DNA of 64,000 nt from Peribacillus sp. FSL E2-0218. GTDB taxonomy: Bacteria > Bacillota > Bacilli > Bacillales > DSM-1321. The position numbers were made by a program, and so were the translations under genes. The stretch is taken from positions 3,165,501-3,229,500 of the forward strand of contig NZ_CP150304.1 in NCBI RefSeq assembly GCF_037992945.1, in the 5' to 3' direction. This document shows, in pieces, positions 32,063 through 41,008 of the stretch (positions within the stretch are counted from its first letter, which is position 1; every line of letters starts with the position of its first letter). The notes beneath the pieces are model-generated. The model worked only from the letters and a program-made list of their open reading frames with translations. It did not search any database and was not told where the DNA came from.

Positions 32063-32992
32063 ATGAAAAAATGGTGGCTTGCATTAGTTGGAATTCTAAC
32101 TTATATCATCGGCGTAGGCCTTTATTTCTCCAATCGGATCATGTACATGAAAAAAAAGGAAGATGCTTTTATCCAAAACCGGGAAATCCTGGCCAAACGC
32201 CTGAACAGGGAGGATTTTGATAATCTGCCCAAAACGGAAATCTGGGTATCCTCACCCTCGGGCTATGCATTGAAATGCTTGTTTGTCGAACCGCATGAAA
32301 CCAATCAGTGGGTTGTCATTTCCCACGGTGTGACGGAAAATAAAGTCAATTCGATTAAGTATATGAATATTTTTCTTAAGCGGGGCTTTAATGCCATCAT
32401 TTATGATCACCGTCGCCACGGGGATTCCGGCGGCAAGACGAGCAGCTATGGACATTATGAAAAGCTCGACCTGAAGGCCGTAATCGATGAATTGAAGCGG
32501 CGTAAAGGCCGTGACCTTACCATCGGCATTCACGGGGAGTCCATGGGGGCCGCAACCTTGCTGTTATATGCCGGGATGCTGGAAGATGGCGCTGACTTTT
32601 ACATTGCCGACTGTCCATTTTCAACTTTCGAGGATCAGATTCAACATCAGCTCAAGGCGGAAATCCCCATTCCTTCATGGACCGTATTTCCGCTTGGACG
32701 TATGTTCATCAAACTCCGGGACGGATATTGGACCAATGAAGTGTCCCCGATCAAGTATATTAAAAACATCCGCAGCCCAGTGCTCTTCATTCACAGTGAA
32801 AAGGACACCTTCATTCCCGTTTCGATGACGATGGAATTATATGCAGCAAAAGAGGGCCCAAAGCAGCTGTACATCGCTAAAAAAGGGGCCCATGCTCAAT
32901 CTTATAATGAGAATCCGCAAGAATATGAAGCTCAAATCGATCAGTTTCTAGAAACTTGTCTGAAAAAGAGAAAGGAAACAGAGGGGATCTAA
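32063..32992 (+). CDS. yqkD: Membrane-anchored alpha/beta hydrolase YqkD-like
   Basis: 309 aa. One N-terminal membrane helix (3-24) anchors an alpha/beta hydrolase domain. The nucleophile is Ser in GIHGESMGAATLLL near residue 158, the oxyanion area is VVISHGVTENKVN, and the acid and His lie in VLFIHSEKDTFIPV and KKGAHAQSY. Substrate unknown. GAGGGGG precedes the ATG at 32063; the 19 upstream in-frame codons have no ribosome binding site. Confidence 0.87.
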   Translation: MKKWWLALVGILTYIIGVGLYFSNRIMYMKKKEDAFIQNREILAKRLNREDFDNLPKTEIWVSSPSGYALKCLFVEPHETNQWVVISHGVTENKVNSIKYMNIFLKRGFNAIIYDHRRHGDSGGKTSSYGHYEKLDLKAVIDELKRRKGRDLTIGIHGESMGAATLLLYAGMLEDGADFYIADCPFSTFEDQIQHQLKAEIPIPSWTVFPLGRMFIKLRDGYWTNEVSPIKYIKNIRSPVLFIHSEKDTFIPVSMTMELYAAKEGPKQLYIAKKGAHAQSYNENPQEYEAQIDQFLETCLKKRKETEGI

Positions 32993-33011
32993 TCCTCCCT
33001 CTTTTCTTCAT

Positions 33012-33335
33012 TTACATTTTGTTAAAAAAGCTCATTCTAGGATTCAAGATTTGATTCGGACTTTTCAACTGAAAACTGTTCGCTTCCGGTACAAAGTCTA
33101 TTTTCATGCTTTCATCGAGAAAAATCATTTTTGATGTTTCCACGAATAGAGGGATACCGTTCGTTTCCACCTTTTCGGTCCCTTCCTCCGCTTCGTTGAC
33201 TAGCCATAACGCCGTCACACCGCTTACAACGCAGCCGCAGCCATCCGTGTCATATTTCAACTGTAAATGTCCTTTTCGTCCCTCTAGCTTATCGGCTATT
33301 TTCCCTGCCGCTCTTTCCGTCCATTCAATATACAT
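33012..33335 (-). CDS. yqkB: HesB/IscA-like protein YqkB
   Basis: 107 aa. Fold of the iron-sulphur biosynthesis (A-type carrier) superfamily: WTERAAGKIADKLEGRKGHLQLKYDTDGCGCVVSGV. The CGC pair sits at about 33-35 rather than the three-cysteine pattern of true IscA, so cluster binding is uncertain. B. subtilis YqkB is the closest relative I recall. Lies convergent to yqkD. Confidence 0.82.
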   Translation of the reverse strand: MYIEWTERAAGKIADKLEGRKGHLQLKYDTDGCGCVVSGVTALWLVNEAEEGTEKVETNGIPLFVETSKMIFLDESMKIDFVPEANSFQLKSPNQILNPRMSFFNKM

Positions 33336-33451
33336 GTTACATGCCTCCCGATGTCTTTGCCTGCCCCCATTATAAACGATAAAAACGCCGCTGTTAACGA
33401 ATCTGCCTGCTCCACTGATGTTCTTGGATTGCCGATTTGTTTTGTTTCAAG

Positions 33452-33475
33452 CGATTTGCCTCCTTCTAAAAGAGG
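33452..33475 (-). terminator. Hairpin after the YolD-like gene
   Basis: On the minus strand GCCTC-TTTTAGAA-GGAGGC forms a short stem without a strong T run. It lies just after the YolD-like gene and could end its transcript. Confidence 0.35.
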
Positions 33476-33488
33476 CGGTCCCTCCGCA

Positions 33489-33824
33489 TCAGCCTTCCAT
33501 TATCCTCACATCCGCTATATCAGAAAGCTTGATATAGTGGGCCTGCTGGAAATGATCGACGATATGGAGTTTTTGACTGAGTTCATTATAATAATGGATC
33601 CGGCCAATTAACAGCTGATACCGGCTTCCTTCATAATGAGCAATCGTGACATCCTTTCTCCCCTCCATCGCCTCCCCCATCACGGCATTCATTTCCTCCA
33701 GCTGCTGCTCATCAAGGGTGCGCTTCGCTTCATAACCATCCTCCCCCGCCCAATCCCGCAGCATTTTCACATGCTCCGGCAGCATCATCGATGTCCATTT
33801 GATACGGCCTCGATCACGAATCAT
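33489..33824 (-). CDS. YolD-like protein (YqjX type)
   Basis: 111 aa. YolD-like family: IRDRGRIKWTSMMLPEHVKMLRDWA at the N-terminus and the beta-rich stretch VDHFQQAHYIKLSDIADVRI at the end. These small proteins are encoded next to error-prone Y-family polymerases (UvrX, PolY2), and are thought to act with them in SOS mutagenesis, though the mechanism is not settled. It lies 29 bp after the polymerase gene and shares its LexA-controlled promoter. Confidence 0.85.
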   Translation of the reverse strand: MIRDRGRIKWTSMMLPEHVKMLRDWAGEDGYEAKRTLDEQQLEEMNAVMGEAMEGRKDVTIAHYEGSRYQLLIGRIHYYNELSQKLHIVDHFQQAHYIKLSDIADVRIMEG

Positions 33825-33853
33825 CCTTTTCCTCTCCCTTCAAAATTCCAGCC

Positions 33854-35116
33854 TCACGCTTTATGTCCGCCAAGCAGCCTGCTTCGGTAAACGGCTGTAC
33901 CCGCTTCTGTATACGAAACGGCACGCAATAACGCTTTCGATCCATATTTATGGCGAATTCGATCGACCGTGTAACTCAGCTCCCGCTTTTTCCAGCGCGA
34001 CATATCAAATAAAGTCAGCTGCATCTCGTTATCGTCGACAATATTCGAGAGTGTGACCGCTATGCTCCGAACCGTTTTTTGCTTGGTATAGTTTTCACGG
34101 AAAAGCTCCAGGCAAACTTTATACAGCTCCATCGTAATGTTGGTCGGTTCGCTTATTGAACGGGAGCGCTGAAACCCTCCGCCAAATTCATCCTTGCTGT
34201 AACCAATGCCCAGGCTGACCGTCCTGCCTGCCTTGTGATGGGTGCGTGCCCTTCTTCCGACTTCTTCGCAAATCTCCAGCATCACCTGCTTGATTTCATG
34301 CTCTTCCTTGTAATCCCGCAGCAGAATCTGGCTTTTGCCAAAGCTCACCTGTCCCTCGATAATCGGTGCCCCCATCTCCGATAAATCTATTCCCCACGCA
34401 TGGTGGTAAAGCTGATTGCCCATAATGCCAAACTTCGCTTCAAGTAATTCAAGATCATAATTGGCCAGCTGCCCAACCGTAAATATCCCCATTCCATGAA
34501 GGGTTTTTTCCACACGCCTGCCGATGCCCCACATTTCACGAAGCGGGGAAATCGGCCAAAGCTTGTTTGGCACATCCTCATACTTCCATTCGGCAATCCC
34601 TTCATGCTTGGCTTCTAAATCCAAGCAAAGCTTAGCCATAAGCATGTTCGGACCAATTCCAATGGCACAGGGAAGCTGTAATTCCCTTTCGATTTCATCT
34701 CTTATTTTTCCGGCTATCATCCGGGCATCTCCCCATAAAGAAGCCGCCCCATCGACTTTCACAAAACTTTCATCCACGCTATATACATGAATCGCTTCTT
34801 TGGGCACATAACGGTTGAACAGCCGGGTGATTTCCGTCGAGACCCTTAAATAGGTTGCCATTTTCGGTTCAACGACGACAATCCTTGGATCATTCGGAAT
34901 CTCAAACATCCGCGAACCCGTTTTGATGCCAAATTCCTTCTTCATCTTTGGGGAAGCAGCAAGCACGATGCTCCCCGTCCTTTGCAAATCACCAACCACC
35001 GCCAGATAACACTCAAGCGGATTCAAACCAAGCATGACCGCTGAACAGCTTGCATAAAAGCTCTTCATATCGATACACATAATTGAGTGGTTCGGCATCG
35101 TCCCATAATCCATCAT
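33854..35116 (-). CDS. polY2: Y-family DNA polymerase PolY2 (YqjW/UvrX type)
   Basis: 420 aa. Translesion polymerase of the UmuC/UvrX branch. Catalytic motifs are IMCIDMKSFYASC near the N-terminus and VYSVDESFVKVDG near residue 112, with thumb helix-hairpin-helix MWGIGRRVEKTLHGMGIFTVGQL near 195 and a little-finger domain to the end. A possible clamp-binding motif is QLTLFD near 373. Two LexA-like boxes precede it, and a YolD-like gene follows, as in B. subtilis yqjW-yqjX. Several closely spaced ATGs (35111-35120) make the exact start uncertain. Confidence 0.9.
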   Translation of the reverse strand: MMDYGTMPNHSIMCIDMKSFYASCSAVMLGLNPLECYLAVVGDLQRTGSIVLAASPKMKKEFGIKTGSRMFEIPNDPRIVVVEPKMATYLRVSTEITRLFNRYVPKEAIHVYSVDESFVKVDGAASLWGDARMIAGKIRDEIERELQLPCAIGIGPNMLMAKLCLDLEAKHEGIAEWKYEDVPNKLWPISPLREMWGIGRRVEKTLHGMGIFTVGQLANYDLELLEAKFGIMGNQLYHHAWGIDLSEMGAPIIEGQVSFGKSQILLRDYKEEHEIKQVMLEICEEVGRRARTHHKAGRTVSLGIGYSKDEFGGGFQRSRSISEPTNITMELYKVCLELFRENYTKQKTVRSIAVTLSNIVDDNEMQLTLFDMSRWKKRELSYTVDRIRHKYGSKALLRAVSYTEAGTAVYRSRLLGGHKA

Positions 35117-35139
35117 CCATCATCCATCCGCTCTAACAA

Positions 35140-35191
35140 GAATATATGTTCGCTTATATTATACTCATTACTTTAACCGAATATACGTTCT
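35140..35191 (-). promoter_or_regulatory. Two LexA (DinR)-like boxes upstream of polY2
   Basis: GAATATATGTTCG (35140-35152) and CGAATATACGTTCT (35178-35191) each resemble the Bacillus SOS box CGAACNNNNGTTCG with one weaker half. They are 38 bp apart, just before polY2. Between them and the cell-wall hydrolase gene (to 35539) I see no gene; the stretch is AT-rich. Confidence 0.65.
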
Positions 35192-35539
35192 TGTTCAATG
35201 GAAGTTTTCAGCCAATTTTCTACTTTTTATTGCAATTTCCTCAAGAAAATATATTCATCCTAACAATGGATGAATATCCAATATTTCTCTGTATACCCAT
35301 ATAGTTTTTTTATAATCAAACAATTCGTAGCTTGAATTATTGGAAATGAATCCAAATGCTTACTGACTCTTCTATATTACAGTTAATTTCAATAGGCTTT
35401 CGCCTGACATTTATCTAGGTCTTTATATCTAATTTTTGTAATGTAATTGTAACTAAAAATATGTCTAATTGTCATAATGGTATTGTAGGATAATATTGTT
35501 AAGAACAATCGTGAGATAGATAGAGAGGAAATGAAAATA

Positions 35540-36199
35540 ATGAAGAAATGGATCGCTTCAGCTGCTGTTGCTTCTGCCATGACGCTAACCCCACTGCAAG
35601 CCTTTGCTAATATTGGAGACCAAACCCTCAGACCCGGAATGACACATAGCGATGTCAAACAACTACAACAACTTTTAAAAACCAAAGGTTATTTCACATA
35701 TTCAGGTTCACTGACTACATATTATGGAACCTATTCCACATCATCAGTAAAAAAATTCCAAAAAGCTAAAGGCCTAACAGCCGACGGAATCGCCGGCCGA
35801 GCCACATTCAATGCACTTGGCGTTTATAAAGTCAATAATACAAGCATGATCAACTATGCAAAAACCTTGATGGGCAAACCGTACAAATGGGGCGGAACGA
35901 CTCCGGCTGGATTCGATTGTTCCGGCTTCATCTATTACGTGTTCCAGAAGTCACAAGGAATCACCCTTCCGCGTACCACATCCTTGCTCTATTCCAATAC
36001 AGGTTTAAAAGTTTCGTCACCTTCTAAGGGGGATCTTGTATTCTTTGATACTTCTTCCGGAAGAACAGGTGTATCACACGTTGGCATCTATATCGGGAAT
36101 GGCCAATTCATTCAGGCTTCGACTTCAAAAGGAGTAACCATCACGGATATGGATAATTCTTATTGGAAACCAAGGTATTTAGGTGCAAAAACTTTATAA
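35540..36199 (+). CDS. Secreted NlpC/P60 cell-wall hydrolase with peptidoglycan-binding domain
   Basis: 219 aa. A signal peptide (1-23, ending LQAFA) is followed by a peptidoglycan-binding domain (about 32-88, RPGMTHSDVKQLQQLLKTKGYF and GIAGRATFNALG). An NlpC/P60 domain (about 100-219) carries the catalytic Cys in GFDCSGFIYYVF and His in VSHVGIYIGNGQFIQAS. Such enzymes cut D-gamma-glutamyl-meso-DAP bonds in peptidoglycan. The start at 35540 is 11 nt from GAGAGG; the ATG at 35531 is only 2 nt from it. A plus-strand terminator follows. Not part of the B. subtilis order here that I can recall. Confidence 0.88.
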   Translation: MKKWIASAAVASAMTLTPLQAFANIGDQTLRPGMTHSDVKQLQQLLKTKGYFTYSGSLTTYYGTYSTSSVKKFQKAKGLTADGIAGRATFNALGVYKVNNTSMINYAKTLMGKPYKWGGTTPAGFDCSGFIYYVFQKSQGITLPRTTSLLYSNTGLKVSSPSKGDLVFFDTSSGRTGVSHVGIYIGNGQFIQASTSKGVTITDMDNSYWKPRYLGAKTL

Positions 36200-36209
36200 A
36201 CCCCATACG

Positions 36210-36246
36210 TCAAAGAACCGGATAGATCTTCTGTCCGGCTCTTTAT
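36210..36246 (+). terminator. Terminator after the NlpC/P60 gene
   Basis: AGAACCGGATAG pairs with CTGTCCGGCTCT around ATCTT, followed by TTATTTTG. Confidence 0.75.
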
Positions 36247-36289
36247 TTTGTTTAGGCCATTTCATTGTTTGAGCCCGAACAAAAAAAGA

Positions 36290-36412
36290 CCCTTGAAGGG
36301 TACTTTTAGGTGTGGACCGCAGTGAATGACAATGAACTAAGAAACCGTGAATCCACAATCCGTGATCTTCATCACCTCATTGTCAAAGGAACCTGCCCCG
36401 GTTGCTCCTACA
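36290..36412. other. Non-coding stretch with several inverted repeats
   Basis: A 9-bp pair TGACAATGA (36327-36335) and TCATTGTCA (36377-36385) encloses smaller stems such as GTGAT/ATCAC, and GACCCTT/AAGGGTA precedes it. No coding frame or T run. It could be a structured RNA or decayed repeat; the strand is not clear. Confidence 0.35.
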
Positions 36413-36940
36413 CTATTTTAAATATAAGATTTCATCCGTTACATCCTCTACAGTCACCATGAAGGAAGAATCCATATTGGAACGATTCATCATTTCGATC
36501 GTGTACACATGCTCTGACGGCAGATGAGTGACTTCAAGAATGATGAATCGCTGACTGTCGGCTTCGCTGACATGCTCGAGGGCAGCAGTGACCGCCCGCT
36601 GCTCGGCTGCGCTTTTCTCATCCGTCAAAACAAGAATCAGTTCTGCTTTCGCTTTCCCAGGAAATGTTTTTTTCGTGACCCCGCCCCTGTGCCACGGCTT
36701 CACTTTCATCCCAACCTCCAACTCGGAATAATCGAGGTTCTTTCCATGTTGATCTTGAATATATGTATCATTGGTCACCTTATAGTACGTTCCTTTAATC
36801 AGGAGCCTTCTATCATCAAGATCCGTAATGAAGCCTTCTTCTCCCTTATCAATGTCCTCCTTGTTCCAATCGGAGGTTTGACAGCCCCCCAGCATGCAGA
36901 CGACCAGCAAAAACATATAAAGGTTCACCATCTTCTTCAT
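36413..36940 (-). CDS. DUF3221-like lipoprotein
   Basis: 175 aa. A lipoprotein signal peptide (FLLVVCMLGGCQT, lipobox LGGC with Cys near residue 20) is followed by a short linker and a beta-rich domain with EEGFITDLDDRRLLIKGTYYKVTNDTYI and VGMKVKPWHRGGV, typical of DUF3221 proteins such as YobA. The C-terminal half has alternating charged and hydrophobic residues. Outer face of the membrane; function unknown. The start at 36940 gives MKKMVNLYMF with AGGAGGG upstream; an earlier frame start was rejected. Confidence 0.75.
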   Translation of the reverse strand: MKKMVNLYMFLLVVCMLGGCQTSDWNKEDIDKGEEGFITDLDDRRLLIKGTYYKVTNDTYIQDQHGKNLDYSELEVGMKVKPWHRGGVTKKTFPGKAKAELILVLTDEKSAAEQRAVTAALEHVSEADSQRFIILEVTHLPSEHVYTIEMMNRSNMDSSFMVTVEDVTDEILYLK

Positions 36941-37150
36941 GAAAATCCCTCCTAAGAAATAGACGCAATTCACCATGATTTGGTTACCAATCGATTAAAA
37001 ATAAATATCCCATCGCAAAAATAGGATCCGTACCTCGTTTTTTGTAAGGAAAATGGGATCTCGATACCTGATGATTCAGTCATCTTAGGAAGGGAATTCA
37101 CGTGTTTTTATAGAATTAGTACATACTAACTTTTGAAAGGAAGAAAACAC

Positions 37151-37549
37151 ATGAAATTAAAAGTCATAAACAGCATACGAACCAATAATTTTAATGACGA
37201 ACGTTTGATGCAAAGGATTACGGAATTATGGCAGAAGGCTTCCGATCGTCTGGCTGATCACCAGGGAATTACCCACGCTGTATATCATAAGTATGAAAGT
37301 GACTATAAAGGTGATTATTCATTAAGTATAACTGTTGAAGATGATGATGGGGAACCTTCACTGGAAATTCCGAATAACGTAAAATATGAAATCTTCATCG
37401 TGGATACAAAGGTAGAACATGGAGTCATCAACACCTGGAAAGAAATATGGGCTCGTGAGGATGCGGGTACATTGGAAAGGGCATATTCATTTGATTTCGA
37501 AAAATATTACCCTAATGGAGAAATTGAAGTTTACATAGCATTAAGATAG
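37151..37549 (+). CDS. GyrI-like effector-binding domain protein
   Basis: 132 aa, soluble, no DNA-binding domain. It resembles stand-alone effector-binding (GyrI-like/AraC effector-binding) domains: KVINSIRTNNFNDERLMQRITELWQKASDRL at the N-terminus and NTWKEIWAREDAGTLERAYSFDFEKYYPNGEIEVYIAL at the end, the latter typical. These bind small hydrophobic ligands. The start at 37151 follows AAAGGA at 9 nt. A terminator follows. The family assignment is moderate, and ligand unknown. Confidence 0.7.
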   Translation: MKLKVINSIRTNNFNDERLMQRITELWQKASDRLADHQGITHAVYHKYESDYKGDYSLSITVEDDDGEPSLEIPNNVKYEIFIVDTKVEHGVINTWKEIWAREDAGTLERAYSFDFEKYYPNGEIEVYIALR

Positions 37550-37605
37550 TGTGCATGCATGGATGAATGACGAAAAACGATCACACCAAAATAAGGTCTT
37601 CGATA

Positions 37606-37650
37606 TAGCAGACAAACTCCGATCAAAATGGAGCTTGTCTGCTGTTTTTT
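37606..37650 (+). terminator. Terminator after the GyrI-like gene
   Basis: AGCAGACAA-CTCC pairs with GGAGC-TTGTCTGCT and is followed by GTTTTTT. From here to 37866 no gene is seen; a GAAATG/CATTTC hairpin with a T run on the minus strand (37791-37830) may end the yqjQ transcript. Confidence 0.8.
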
Positions 37651-37866
37651 CATTTTTACAATTTGACCGTTACACTCCCCACTTTGCTTTAAAACGAAAG
37701 TGACGTCCCAATTGCTTACAGATTTGGAGGTTTGTACTTTGACCGTTCGTTTTCCCCTGCAATATGTATGAGGACTTTCTTATACAGGCTTCAAAAAAAA
37801 GGCTTCGAAATGTTTCCATTTCAAAACCCTTCTGTCTGAACGCTTGGATATGGATCCGTACATGAA

Positions 37867-38658
37867 TTATTTTTTAAAAAATGCTTTTTTTCCTAAAAAT
37901 TCGGTGATTCCCGGAAACAAGGTATACCATTTCCCAGCAAAATCCATCCAGCCTGGGAGATTGATTTCCCTCTTGTTCGTCAGCATCGCCGCGACGATTT
38001 TAGTCGCGACACGCTCAGGTTTAAGCATGAATTTTTCAACATTCTTTACATATGTACCCGATTCATCGGCAATGCCGAAGAAATTCGTTTCTATCGGCCC
38101 TGGGTTGACGGTGGTTACATAAACATGATCTTCCATCAGCTCGAGCCGAAGAGCATTTGAATAGCCGAGTACGGCGAATTTAGTCGAAGAATACAAAGTT
38201 GATTTAGGAGTGGCAATTTTAGCTGCCTGTGAAGCAATATTGATGATATGCCCTGATTTCCTCTGCTTCATATAGGGAAGGACTTGCTTTGTACAGGCCA
38301 TTAATCCTATCACATTGACGGCAAACATCGCTTTCGTTTCGTCTATTCCCGTATCCTGCGCTTCTTTAAATGTCCCGAAGCCAGCGTTATTGACCAATAC
38401 GTCCACTTCACCTATTTGCGTATGAATGTCATGAAATACCGATGTGATTTGCTCGGTATCTGACACGTCAAGCTTAAAGGCATATGCATCGATCCCATAA
38501 CGAGTGATTAGCTCATTCTTTACCTGTTGTAATTTATCCAGGCTTCTCGCCAAAAGCACAAGACGGCCGCCTTGCTTTGCCGCTTCGATAGCCACTTCCT
38601 TGCCAATCCCTCCGGAAGAACCGGTGATCACGATTACTTTCCCTTGCAAGTTTTTCAA
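37867..38658 (-). CDS. yqjQ: Short-chain dehydrogenase/reductase YqjQ-like
   Basis: 263 aa. Classical SDR: cofactor motif TGSSGGIGKEVAIEAA (12-27), NNAGFG near 90, catalytic Ser in IINIASQAAKIA, and YxxxK in YSSTKFAVLGYS near residue 158. Substrate unknown. Last residues are basic. It lies 23 bp after yqjP, as in B. subtilis, so the two are probably one transcript. Confidence 0.88.
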   Translation of the reverse strand: MKNLQGKVIVITGSSGGIGKEVAIEAAKQGGRLVLLARSLDKLQQVKNELITRYGIDAYAFKLDVSDTEQITSVFHDIHTQIGEVDVLVNNAGFGTFKEAQDTGIDETKAMFAVNVIGLMACTKQVLPYMKQRKSGHIINIASQAAKIATPKSTLYSSTKFAVLGYSNALRLELMEDHVYVTTVNPGPIETNFFGIADESGTYVKNVEKFMLKPERVATKIVAAMLTNKREINLPGWMDFAGKWYTLFPGITEFLGKKAFFKK

Positions 38659-38681
38659 AAAGTTTCCCTCCTTTTAGACCA

Positions 38682-39650
38682 TTAAGCGATTGAATAAAGA
38701 ATGACCCCAGCTTGGATTTCCGTTTCGACTTCACCCAGATTTTCCAAATAGTCCAGCTGACCGATCGTTTCCGAAAGTGTAAGGCCCACTTCCTGAAGAT
38801 ATACTTTCGGAAACAACTGCTTACACACCTCAAAGACCGACAACGGCTTATCGGAAAGCATGCTTTTCACCTGCATCGCCCGATTATGCTGCCGCTCGAA
38901 TCTATATTGAATCAGGTCGGCCACCGCATCGCCTTTCACTTCATCACCATGTCCCGAGTAGACCATCGATATGGAAAAGCCCAATATTTTCTGAAGTGAA
39001 GCATTATATAGCAGTAATGGCCGCGGCCTTATCCCCCCCGGAAGGATAGGCGGTTCCATCAGCGGATTAGGTGAAATCTTGGCAAGCAAGTGATCACCGG
39101 CAATCATGACACCGTCACTTTCGCGATAAAAGGATAAATGACTTTGGGCGTGCCCTGGAGTCTCAATCGCTTTCCAGCCTGGAAGTCCAGGCAGTTCATC
39201 GCCCTCGGCCAAATACCCCTGCAGCTTTCGTTCACTAAGGAAACGGATTTCGTCGCGATGATGGATCAATTTATTTTTCAACTCTTCGGCGACTCCAAAC
39301 TTCGAGGCATAATCAAGGAAGAAACGATTATGGTTTTCAAGGAAATCATCACTTATGGCGAGCCAGCGCTGATTGTTTTTATGTCCATAGACCGGGATTT
39401 CCTTTGCAAAGAAGTCGAGTGCGCCGGCATGATCGGGGTGATGATGTGTCAAGATGATTTGTTCGATATCGGTCAACTCCAGGCCCAAATCCGCAAGTCC
39501 TTGAGTCAACGCTTCCTTTGATCGTTTCGTTTTAACGCCCGTGTCAATGAGGGTTAATGCATCCCCCTTCACTACATAAACATTTACATCACCCACTGCA
39601 AACGGTGTGGGCAAAGCAATTTTTGCAATATCTCCATTCCAGTTCACCAT
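38682..39650 (-). CDS. yqjP: Metallo-beta-lactamase fold hydrolase YqjP-like
   Basis: 322 aa. MBL fold with the metal motif ILTHHHPDHAGALDFFA (HxHxDH near 64-69), a distal His in ETPGHAQSHLSFY, Asp in VMIAGDHLLAKISPNP and His in YSGHGDEV. A C-terminal winged-helix-like domain (about 245-322) with LFPKVYLQEVGLTLSETIGQLDYLENLG is common in this subgroup. Hydrolase of unknown substrate. The start at 39650 is 8 nt from AAGGTGG; an ATG two codons earlier is too close. Confidence 0.88.
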   Translation of the reverse strand: MVNWNGDIAKIALPTPFAVGDVNVYVVKGDALTLIDTGVKTKRSKEALTQGLADLGLELTDIEQIILTHHHPDHAGALDFFAKEIPVYGHKNNQRWLAISDDFLENHNRFFLDYASKFGVAEELKNKLIHHRDEIRFLSERKLQGYLAEGDELPGLPGWKAIETPGHAQSHLSFYRESDGVMIAGDHLLAKISPNPLMEPPILPGGIRPRPLLLYNASLQKILGFSISMVYSGHGDEVKGDAVADLIQYRFERQHNRAMQVKSMLSDKPLSVFEVCKQLFPKVYLQEVGLTLSETIGQLDYLENLGEVETEIQAGVILYSIA

Positions 39651-39827
39651 AATCATTTCCACCTTAGAAATTATATTTATATAAAAAATTTTTTTCATCA
39701 AACCAAATTCTTAGTACACATAACAAGTAAATCAATGTATAATCACTATTTTACATATATTTTTTAATACTGTCATTATTTTCACATAATTCATGTCTAT
39801 TTTTTGACGCCGATACATATATTATCA

Positions 39828-39857
39828 TTGACAGAGTAACGATATATCCTTCATAAT
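39828..39857 (+). promoter_or_regulatory. SigA promoter of the proI T-box transcript
   Basis: TTGACA (39828-39833), 18 bp, CATAAT (39852-39857). Transcription would start near 39864, at the beginning of the T-box leader. Confidence 0.7.
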
Positions 39858-39863
39858 CACAAG

Positions 39864-40118
39864 TAATTAAAGACGGCATGGCTTTGAGTAAGGCCAAGTA
39901 AATTTATTGATGGCGTAAAGAGAATGAAGCCCGGAATGTGCTGAAAGGCTTCATCGCCCTCTCATGATTGAACCTACCTTATGAGCCTTCAGGAAAACCT
40001 GACGTAAATCCCGCGTTAGAGGATGCGAGTGCAGCATTCCTGTTTATTAGGAAGCTGAACAAAGGTGGTACCACGGAAGCGAGACCTTTCGTCCTTTATT
40101 GGATGAGGGGTCTTTTTG
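39864..40118 (+). promoter_or_regulatory. T-box riboswitch, proline type, upstream of proI
   Basis: The conserved T-box AAAGGTGGTACCACGG is at 40061-40076. The terminator AGACC-CGTCC/GGATGA-GGGTCT with a T run ends near 40118. The upstream Stem I region includes the distal loop GGAATGTGCTGAAAGGC. The likely specifier is CCT (39973-39975) in GAACCTACC, a proline codon, fitting the downstream pyrroline-5-carboxylate reductase gene. Uncharged tRNA-Pro would switch the terminator off. Stem I boundaries are estimated. Confidence 0.93.
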
Positions 40119-40148
40119 TTTTTAGAAAGAAGAAAAGGAGCGGAAATC

Positions 40149-40994
40149 ATGAAGAAAATCGCATTCATCGGCGCTGGATCGATGGCAGAAGCAATCATTT
40201 CGGGGCTGGTGACGCAACAGGTAATACAGCCTGCAAATATTTTCGTAACGAATAAAACAAATGATGACAGATTCAATTATTTAAAGGAACAGTATGGGGT
40301 GACCACTACAAGATCGCTGCAGGCATTATTGCAGGACGCGGACCTTGTCGTCCTCGCAGTGAAACCGAAAGATATGTTAGAAACGATGCAATCAATAAAA
40401 GATTACATTCGTGAAGAAATGCTGTTCATTTCCGTAGTGGCCGGCGTTCACACATCTAGCTTGGAGGGAATCGCCAACAAGCAATTCTCCATCGTCCGAG
40501 CCATGCCCAATACATCGGCAACCGTAGGAAAGTCAGCAACGGCACTTGCCGCTAATGGCCATACGAAAGAGGCGCAATTACAAACGGCCATCACCCTGTT
40601 TGAAACGGTAGGAACGGTCGCAATCGTTGAAGAAAGTCAGCTCGATGCGGTAACGGGCTTATCAGGCAGCGGTCCGGCTTATATTTATTACCTGGTCGAG
40701 GCATTGGAACGATCAGCCGAAACGATTGGTCTCGATTCCAAAACGGCGAAACAATTGATTCTTCAAACATTGCTGGGTGCGGCCGATATGTTGCAGAAGT
40801 CCCCTAAAACGCCTGCCGTGCTCAGGAAGGAAGTAACCTCACCAGGCGGCACGACTGAAGCAGGTTTGAAACAGCTGCAAGCTCACCAAGTACAGGAAGC
40901 CTTCATTGCCTGTGTACAGGAAGCGACTGAGCAATCGAAGCGAATGGGTGATCAAATAAGCAAAGAACTTGCTAAATATGTCGTCCCCCAGTAG
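40149..40994 (+). CDS. proI: Pyrroline-5-carboxylate reductase
   Basis: 281 aa. Final step of proline synthesis: pyrroline-5-carboxylate to proline with NAD(P)H. Rossmann motif FIGAGSMAEAIISGL (5-19), then VLAVKPKDML and the family signature LDAVTGLSGSGPAYIYYLVEALERSAE, followed by VTSPGGTTEAGL. Length is normal. AAGGAG lies 8 nt before the ATG. A proline T-box precedes it, so proline starvation should induce it. In B. subtilis the yqjO/proI gene lies at the same place. Confidence 0.95.
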   Translation: MKKIAFIGAGSMAEAIISGLVTQQVIQPANIFVTNKTNDDRFNYLKEQYGVTTTRSLQALLQDADLVVLAVKPKDMLETMQSIKDYIREEMLFISVVAGVHTSSLEGIANKQFSIVRAMPNTSATVGKSATALAANGHTKEAQLQTAITLFETVGTVAIVEESQLDAVTGLSGSGPAYIYYLVEALERSAETIGLDSKTAKQLILQTLLGAADMLQKSPKTPAVLRKEVTSPGGTTEAGLKQLQAHQVQEAFIACVQEATEQSKRMGDQISKELAKYVVPQ

Positions 40995-41008
40995 GGCCGA
41001 TGAGGATG

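Noticed and set aside
33351..33611. 86-codon plus-strand frame between yqkB and the YolD-like gene
   Set aside because: No ribosome binding site, and it overlaps the YolD-like gene in antisense.
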